20,886 nucleotides of DNA from Planctomycetota bacterium (lineage in GTDB: Bacteria > Planctomycetota > Planctomycetia > Pirellulales > Pirellulaceae): assembly GCA_026692885.1 (NCBI GenBank), contig JAPLNJ010001169.1, positions 1 to 20,886 on the forward strand. Direction: 5' to 3'. Position 1 is the stretch's first letter. Each line of letters begins with the position of its first letter. Shown here piece by piece: positions 17,158 to 20,886 of this stretch. The notes beneath the pieces were generated by a model. The model was not told where the DNA came from and made no database searches. It saw nothing but the letters and a program-made list of their open reading frames with translations. Position numbers and translations under genes: made by a program.

Positions 17158-17327
17158 CCCGGATTATGTAGGCCGGAACGAGGTCGCGCAAGGCCATGCC
17201 GGAACGGCGCAACCGACGCTCGTAGGAAGAACCCGCTTGGTGCAGACGCCACGCGCCGGAAGCGACCGAAGTTCCGGCAGTGCTTCCGGTTGCTTGTTCC
17301 GGCCTACAGGAGTATGAATAATCCGGG
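17158..17327. repeat. MITE-like hairpin element, about 170 bp, with inverted ends
   Basis: Outer arms CCCGGATTAT (ending 17167) and its complement ATAATCCGGG (17318-17327) enclose a second inverted pair, GTAGGCCGGAAC (17168-17179) and GTTCCGGCCTAC (17296-17307). Inside are further CCGGAAC/GTTCCGG and CCGGAAGC/GCTTCCGG complements, so the element can fold into a long branched hairpin. It codes for nothing evident and fills the gap between the DUF6807 gene and the beta-helix gene. It could act as an mRNA processing site or partial terminator between them. Confidence 0.6.
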
Positions 17328-17367
17328 GTCAACGACCGTGTGGAGTTGTCTGCCCGCTCGCTCGCGA

Positions 17368-18576
17368 TCAGTTCTTCCACTGCGATGCGACGCCCGGGTT
17401 GAACCATGCGGCGATGTCACCCACCTTGGCGTCCGCAGCGGTGCCGTCGTGAACGTAAACCTGGTAGCGCGCCCGCAGTGTCTGTCCCGCCTTGATCGTC
17501 AGCGGGGCATCATACAAAAAGTCGACGTTCAGACCTTTGACGCCGCGCGAGTAGCAAGTGCGGCTCTTGGCGGTCGCAGGATGAACCGCCACGGCTGCCC
17601 CAGCCGGCTTCCCGCCAATCAGACCCGTCTCGTCCAACCAACGGTCCAGCGGCGGCTCCTCCGGCGGCGATTCCTGCCGTCGATCTACGTCGCGGTGCGG
17701 CTGGCCATCGGCGTAGCTGAAGACTAGGTCGGGTCGGTTGAAATCGGCCGCCCCGCGAAGTTGCAGGCAGCTGTAGAAGTTCTGCCCCAATTCGACGTCG
17801 CCGCCAACCGCCGTGATTCCATACTCCACATCGAGCACGTTGACCTGAGGACTCACGCGTGCCACCCGCGCGATCACATCTTGCACCAGCACGGGCTGCC
17901 CGCCGATCGTGAAACTGTGGCTGGCCGCCAGCGTCGCACAGACCGCTCCGCCCCGGGCATAGTGCAGTCTGCCGACCGCGACGACGGCGGCCGCATCCGC
18001 GTGCCAGAAGTTGCCCTCGATCCGTTTGCCCGGGCCGGTCCAGGTCACCTTCGTAAACGACAGGAACAACCCCCGGTGATGCAGGTGGTCTTGGGGGGCA
18101 TCGTCGGTCACGGTGAGGCCGCTCGGCGTGACCAGCGGATGGAAGAAGTTCGTGCGGTTCTGGTCGGGATGTGCTGGCAGTTCCCGGATGCCGACGTGAT
18201 AGACGGCGATCTGTTCTCGGCCGGAGCGGAGTGTCACAATCCGGTTACCCTCTGGGCTAGCCGCATAGGGACCATTCGGTCCCGGCGAGCTGACCTTCCC
18301 CACGCGCAGGGTCTTCCCCAGGCCCACGGGCCTGACCAACACCAACTCCAACGCATCTCCGCCCAGGCCAGCGAATTCGACTTGGGCCTGGACTTCCGGC
18401 CCCTTTTCGTCGGCGAGCAACACCACTTGGCCCGGTTTGGCTGCGAGTGTCCCAGCGGGCACAGGAATCCGCAGCAAGGCTCCCGCGTCAGGAGGGCCTC
18501 CGGTCAGCTCAATCGTCGCGCCCAGCGCGCTTGTGGCCCAGACCCAGCACAGCATCGCAGCCATCTTCCAACTCAC
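17368..18576 (-). CDS. Secreted DUF6807 (PmoA-like) family protein
   Basis: Function unknown. The family is named PmoA-like or DUF6807 and is common, often in many copies, in planctomycete sugar-degradation regions; it is not methane monooxygenase. 402 aa. The start chosen is GTG at 18576, 7 nt after CAGGAG, giving the signal VSWKMAAMLCWVWATSALGA. The upstream extension to 18714 shows no signal peptide. The diagnostic patch FFHPLVTPSGLTVTDDAP... followed by DHLHHRGLF (about residues 145-170) and the FWH motif that follows are present. The His-rich DHLHHRG stretch looks like a metal or active site. The C-terminal half is a beta-rich galactose-mutarotase-like sandwich. It is the first gene of the (-) series 18576-11498. 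The bipartite palindrome motif sits about 77 bp upstream, matching that of the dehydrogenase gene. Confidence 0.85.
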   Translation of the reverse strand: MSWKMAAMLCWVWATSALGATIELTGGPPDAGALLRIPVPAGTLAAKPGQVVLLADEKGPEVQAQVEFAGLGGDALELVLVRPVGLGKTLRVGKVSSPGPNGPYAASPEGNRIVTLRSGREQIAVYHVGIRELPAHPDQNRTNFFHPLVTPSGLTVTDDAPQDHLHHRGLFLSFTKVTWTGPGKRIEGNFWHADAAAVVAVGRLHYARGGAVCATLAASHSFTIGGQPVLVQDVIARVARVSPQVNVLDVEYGITAVGGDVELGQNFYSCLQLRGAADFNRPDLVFSYADGQPHRDVDRRQESPPEEPPLDRWLDETGLIGGKPAGAAVAVHPATAKSRTCYSRGVKGLNVDFLYDAPLTIKAGQTLRARYQVYVHDGTAADAKVGDIAAWFNPGVASQWKN

Positions 18577-18589
18577 GGCAACTCTCCTG
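18577..18589 (-). promoter_or_regulatory. Ribosome binding site fixing the GTG start of the DUF6807 gene
   Basis: On the (-) strand CAGGAG, then AGTTGCC, then GTG at 18576. The alternative ATG nine bases inside (18564) lacks a well-placed site and would shorten the n-region of the signal peptide to almost nothing. Confidence 0.55.
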
Positions 18590-18621
18590 AGAAGAACTGG
18601 TACGTCTCCGCCCCACGCCCG

Positions 18622-18662
18622 TCGGATGCGTCCGAGCACCGACGCGTGTCCGCATGTTAACA
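18622..18662 (-). promoter_or_regulatory. Bipartite operator-like motif upstream of the DUF6807 gene
   Basis: Reading the (-) strand: TGTTAACATG (18653-18662), 15 bp, then GCTCGGACGCATCCGA (18622-18637), which contains the inverted repeat TCGGA...TCCGA. Both blocks match the region upstream of the Gfo/Idh/MocA gene (6836-6876), with the spacer differing by one base. It lies about 77 bp before the GTG start. Confidence 0.5.
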
Positions 18663-18663
18663 G

Positions 18664-18995
18664 TTCGGTGCGCGACCAACCAGCCGGTGCGGCTGAGAGG
18701 CTGTAAGGTTCCATGAAAGTGGAGTCAAATGATGTCTACCGCCGCAAGGGCCGCGTTCAGGTGCGGCTTCCAGACTCAGACGCGGGTGGTTGAGAAACGC
18801 TACAAGGGCCGTTTCGTGGGAGGACATCGTACCACGATCTCGGGTCGAAGACCGCTACCGTGCCTTCCCGCCGTCAAGGTGGCGTCTTGGGGAGCCTGCG
18901 CGGGCATGCATCGCTGCAGGGCGGAAGAGCATGGGCCGCACGTGTCGAACGAGGCCCGGTCCTTGGACGAAGGGAGTCGTTGAAGTTGCGTTCGG
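18664..18995. other. Non-coding stretch with no identifiable gene
   Basis: About 330 bp upstream of the DUF6807 promoter. Several overlapping short frames are open on both strands, but none reads like a known protein, has a ribosome binding site or shows a signal peptide. It may be decayed DNA belonging to the repeat-rich block to its right. Confidence 0.4.
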
Positions 18996-19040
18996 AAGCT
19001 CCCGGCGTAAGCCGGGAGAGGGTTCCCGCCTGCAACCTAA
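18996..19040. repeat. REP-like hairpin repeat, copy A
   Basis: An 8-bp perfect stem, CTCCCGGC/GCCGGGAG (18999-19006 and 19011-19018), with a GTAA loop, followed by GGTTCCCGCCTGCAACCTA. The same hairpin-plus-tail pattern recurs at 19063 (copy B, interrupted) and 20784 (copy C, degenerate). No T-run follows, so it is not a classic terminator. Confidence 0.6.
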
Positions 19041-19062
19041 GGCCGCGATGGCCCGCTCTATC

Positions 19063-19245
19063 GAGAAGCCCCCGGCGTCAGCCCAATGCCATCTACTTTG
19101 GGACCATGGGGGGCGTTTTTTGTTAGCGGAGCGGCGCAAGCCGCCCGGTTTTCCGACTGTAATACCGGACGGCTCGCGCCGTGCCGCTACAAAGTAGATG
19201 GCATTGGGCGTCAGCCGGAGGAAGCGTTCCCGCCTCCACGCCTAC
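19063..19245. repeat. REP-like hairpin repeat, copy B, split by a MITE
   Basis: GAGAAGCCCCCGGCGTCA (19063-19080) continues after the inserted element as GCCGGAGGAAGCGTTCCCGCC (from 19214), then TCCACGCCTA. Joining the two sides restores a hairpin and tail matching copy A, whose first base is 67 bp upstream. Confidence 0.6.
19084..19206. mobile_element. 123-bp MITE with 17-bp perfect terminal inverted repeats and 10-bp flanking direct repeats
   Basis: Ends are CAATGCCATCTACTTTG (19084-19100) and its exact complement at 19190-19206. Flanks GGCGTCAGCC occur at 19074-19083 and 19207-19216. Because the target is itself a palindrome (GGC-GTCA-GCC), a 4-bp GTCA duplication with 20-bp inverted repeats fits equally well. 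Inside, two 26-base arms (19124-19149 and 19164-19189), matching at 22 positions, form a second hairpin that starts TAGCGG and ends CCGGT. No coding capacity, so it would be mobilised in trans. Confidence 0.75.
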
Positions 19246-19571
19246 TGATGCGTCCTTGCCGCGTACTCGACAGACGTAGCAGTGCGTCTTCTGACACGAG
19301 GAACGGGGAACACATGGGAGGGCTCATTCCGAGGGGGGAAAACTTCAATTGCTGGGGCACCAACCGCGCAAGCAAGCATATAGGATACGGTTGGGCTTTA
19401 GGGTCGCAAGTCCGCGAGAGGGGAAAACGCATACCCGCAAAGCGGAACGCGGCTTGCTTGTGGGTTGATGCGTAATAGCGAGGATGGAACGCAAAAGCCA
19501 GTTACCCCACTGGGGAGCGGCGCCGGGCGGTTTTCAATATTGCGAGTGGCTCGCGACCGCAACCCACAGTA
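19246..19571. other. Unassigned non-coding stretch
   Basis: About 325 bp with no frame I recognise. It contains many short G-rich and complementary patches (for example GGGGAAAACGC near 19421 and CCCCACTGGGG near 19507), but no tRNA, no known riboswitch core and no intron domain V that I can identify. It could be decayed mobile-element end sequence or a structured RNA; neither is supported further. Confidence 0.3.
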
Positions 19572-19624
19572 GGTCAGGCTCTCCAGCCTGACGCACACCG
19601 AGTGTCAGCCTGGAAAGGCTGACC
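19572..19624. repeat. Inverted repeat with self-complementary arms
   Basis: Two 21-base arms (19572-19592 and 19604-19624) are each partly palindromic (GGTCAGGCT...AGCCTGAC and GTCAGCCT...AGGCTGACC). They also pair with each other with few mismatches, giving either one long hairpin or two short ones. It abuts the start of the IS91-type transposase remnant and may mark that element's edge. Confidence 0.65.
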
Positions 19625-19626
19625 CG

Positions 19627-20323
19627 CTGCCGCTGTACCGCCCCCGCAATCCGCAGACCTCCGACCTGTGACGCCTGCTGGACCGGCACTTCGAGACCTT
19701 CCAGCAACAAGATCGAGCCGGAAGTGGTCGAGAATATGCGGACCTGGCCGCACAGCGGTTTCAGCGTGGATCAGTCGGTGTTCCTGCCGGCTGGCGACGG
19801 GGCGGGCATCGAGCGTCTGGTCGGGTATATGACGCGCTGCCCCTTCAGTCTCTCGCGGCTGGTCAAGGTGACCCAGACCGGGCAGGTGATCTACAAGGCC
19901 GAGAAAGACGCCTGCCGGGCCTTCCCCGATCCGCAGCGCGACGAGCTGGCCCGCGGGCCCACGCGGAATTTCCAGATCCTCGACCCGCTGGATTTCCTGG
20001 CCGAGTTCACCAAGACCTGGGCCATGCTCATCAAGCGGGTGTACGAAGTCGACCCCCTGGCCTGTCCCAACTGCGGCGGGGTGATGAAGGTCGTGGCGTT
20101 CATCGAGCCGCCGCCAGGGGACGTGATCGAGAAGATCCTGCGCGGGCACCGTCGCGCAGCGATGGTCGGTGGCCTGTGGTGTCTCGCCTCGCCCCGGGCA
20201 CCGCCGGCCGGGGACCTCCGCGTCTACGACCCGGACGGCGAGGCGGACCGGCAGACGGCCGCTTTCGCTGAGCCGCGGGAGCTGACTTTCGTGGACATGG
20301 ACACGTTCGAAGCGGCCTTCTAG
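19627..20323 (+). pseudogene. Degraded IS91-type (Y2) transposase
   Basis: Pieces of an IS91-like rolling-circle transposase in order, in more than one frame. A start-like block, LYRPRNPQTSDL, a TGA, then RLLDRHFETFQQ, covers about 19632-19706. After a gap and frame change comes MRTWPHSGFSVDQSVFLPAG, followed by ERLVGYMTRCPFSLSRL (from 19736). The last block is RNFQILDPLDFLAEFT, then KTWAMLIKRVYEVDPLACPN with a CxxC pair and KVVAFIE. Between FLAEFT and KTWAML the segment that normally carries the H-x-x-RYYGWYS region is missing, so the middle is deleted. The N-terminal zinc-finger part and the catalytic tyrosines are also absent. The final frame is open from 19724 to a TAG at 20323. Clearly non-functional. 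Confidence 0.75.
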
Positions 20324-20445
20324 TTTTCCCCGACACCGTTCGGTCCGAGGACGGTACGCGCCCGCCGCGGAATCCACCCCTAATTTGCCGCCAAATCCGC
20401 CGTCAAGTTGCCCCAGCAGCTGCAAGTAGCCTCCCAAAGCGGCGG
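20324..20445. other. Short spacer after the transposase remnant
   Basis: No gene or motif recognised. It probably includes the decayed 3' end of the IS91-type element. No GTTC/CTAG-type end could be assigned with confidence. Confidence 0.3.
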
Positions 20446-20678
20446 AGGGGGTTGGCGGGGGCAGGGGCCTTGATCATAACCTTGCGCACGGCTGTCGGTG
20501 CCGGCAATGATCCGGGTGGCTGGTGGCTGAGCCTAAGCGAAGCCCCAGTCCCCGGTTTCTGGGGCATCGCTGCACTCTGCCCCAGCCACCCTAACCTCCT
20601 GCTGCTAGCGTTTTCCGCCACGTTATGATCAAGGCCGGGGCAGGGCGGCCGTGGCCGCCCTGCCCCCGCCAACCCCCT
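20446..20678. repeat. Nested palindromic element, about 233 bp, with long GC-rich inverted ends
   Basis: The left arm (20446-20480) begins AGGGGGTTGGCGGGGGCAGG and ends TTGATCATAAC. The right arm (20622-20678) is its complement, but is interrupted by about 22 bp that create a separate hairpin with a perfect 14-bp stem (20637-20650 pairing with 20653-20666, GT loop). The interior holds a third and fourth inverted pair: GGGTGGCTGG/CCAGCCACCC (20514-20523, 20582-20591) and GCGAAGCCCCAG/CTGGGGCATCGC (20537-20548, 20559-20570). No open frame of note. It reads as hairpin elements inserted inside one another. Confidence 0.65.
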
Positions 20679-20783
20679 TGACTCACCAGGTTTCCGTGCT
20701 TAGCCTCCGTCCTGTGCGAGAAAAGCATTTTCGGCGTTGATCGTAACACTGCGAAATGCCGTCACTGCTAGCTGGTCCCGTCC

Positions 20784-20886
20784 GAGAAGCTCCTGACGTA
20801 AGTCGGTGAGAGCAGTCCCGCCAACTCCTAACACCGCGGCGCCTCACCGAGTTCTCCCGACTCGTCGGCTGCCCGCCGCCGGAGGC
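20784..20886. repeat. REP-like repeat, degenerate copy C, possibly with a second unit to the window end
   Basis: GAGAAGCTCCTGACGTAAGT, then CGGTGAGAGC and TCCCGCCAACTCCTAA, follows copy A closely, with stem bases changed in pairs. About 65 bp later a poorer match (GAGTTCTCCCGACTCGTCGG, then CCCGCC) reaches the window end. Bases 20679-20783 between this and the nested palindrome hold nothing I can name. Confidence 0.45.

Noticed and set aside
17368..18576. Methane monooxygenase subunit
   Set aside because: The family label 'PmoA' is shared in name only; the protein is a soluble, exported DUF6807 member with no membrane helices beyond the signal peptide.
17761..18660. (+) open frame of 299 codons opposite the DUF6807 gene
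   Set aside because: Antisense shadow of a gene with a diagnostic HPL...DHLHHRG pattern.
18996..19245. Possible CRISPR array
   Set aside because: Only two close units, one interrupted by a MITE, with dyad stems and conserved tails but no uniform repeat/unique spacer pattern and no cas genes.
19246..19571. Group II intron or retroelement RNA
   Set aside because: No domain V-like hairpin, no reverse transcriptase fragment and no conserved intron boundary could be found by eye.
19574..20437. (-) open frame of 287 codons across the IS91-type remnant
   Set aside because: Opposite strand to recognisable transposase segments; the (-) translation has no family features.

Overview
This 20.9 kb window looks like an accessory, saccharolytic region of a Planctomycetota genome, probably a Pirellulales-like lineage. 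That placement rests on gene content, not on a marker gene. The window holds a Tat-exported Gfo/Idh/MocA dehydrogenase, a DUF6807 (PmoA-like) protein, EF-hand-tailed secreted enzymes, a hydrazine-synthase-alpha-like dihaem protein fused to an FGE-fold domain, and GC-rich interspersed palindromes. Base composition is high in GC throughout.

Layout. (1) Bases 3-279 (+) are the 3' end of a LacI-type regulator, frameshifted in an 8-C run. (2) Bases 317-6629 (-) are a three-gene operon. Transcription order is a CBM6-carrying right-handed beta-helix protein, a Cys-type sulfatase, and a GH127-like (DUF1680) beta-L-arabinofuranosidase. The last two end in near-identical EF-hand pairs. (3) Bases 6630-6916 are a divergent promoter region with a perfect palindrome. 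(4) Bases 6917-11167 (+) encode the Gfo/Idh/MocA protein and a large GH95-like protein. These are followed by the surviving 32 codons of a third secreted protein, cut off by a transposase remnant (about 11278-11458, -). (5) Bases 11498-18576 (-) carry the HzsA-like/FGE-fold protein, a second beta-helix protein and a DUF6807 protein. A hairpin-rich MITE-like element lies between the last two. (6) Bases 18577-20886 are a repeat-rich graveyard. It contains REP-like hairpins, a MITE inserted into one of them with flanking direct repeats, a degraded IS91-type transposase and a large nested palindrome. No intact gene was found there.

How the parts fit. All seven intact proteins have an export signal (six Sec-like, one Tat). 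No intact transporter, regulator or cytoplasmic catabolic enzyme is present. The set reads as an extracytoplasmic kit for a sulfated glycan with arabinofuranosyl and perhaps fucosyl decorations; the substrate is inferred. A bipartite DNA motif recurs about 75 bp upstream of both the dehydrogenase and the DUF6807 gene. It consists of TGTTAACATG and, 14-15 bp later, GCTCGGA(A)CGCATC. This suggests the (+) and (-) transcription units share a regulator. That shared module, the HzsA-like/FGE-fold fusion lacking the FGE cysteines, and the nested mobile-repeat structure are the main leads.
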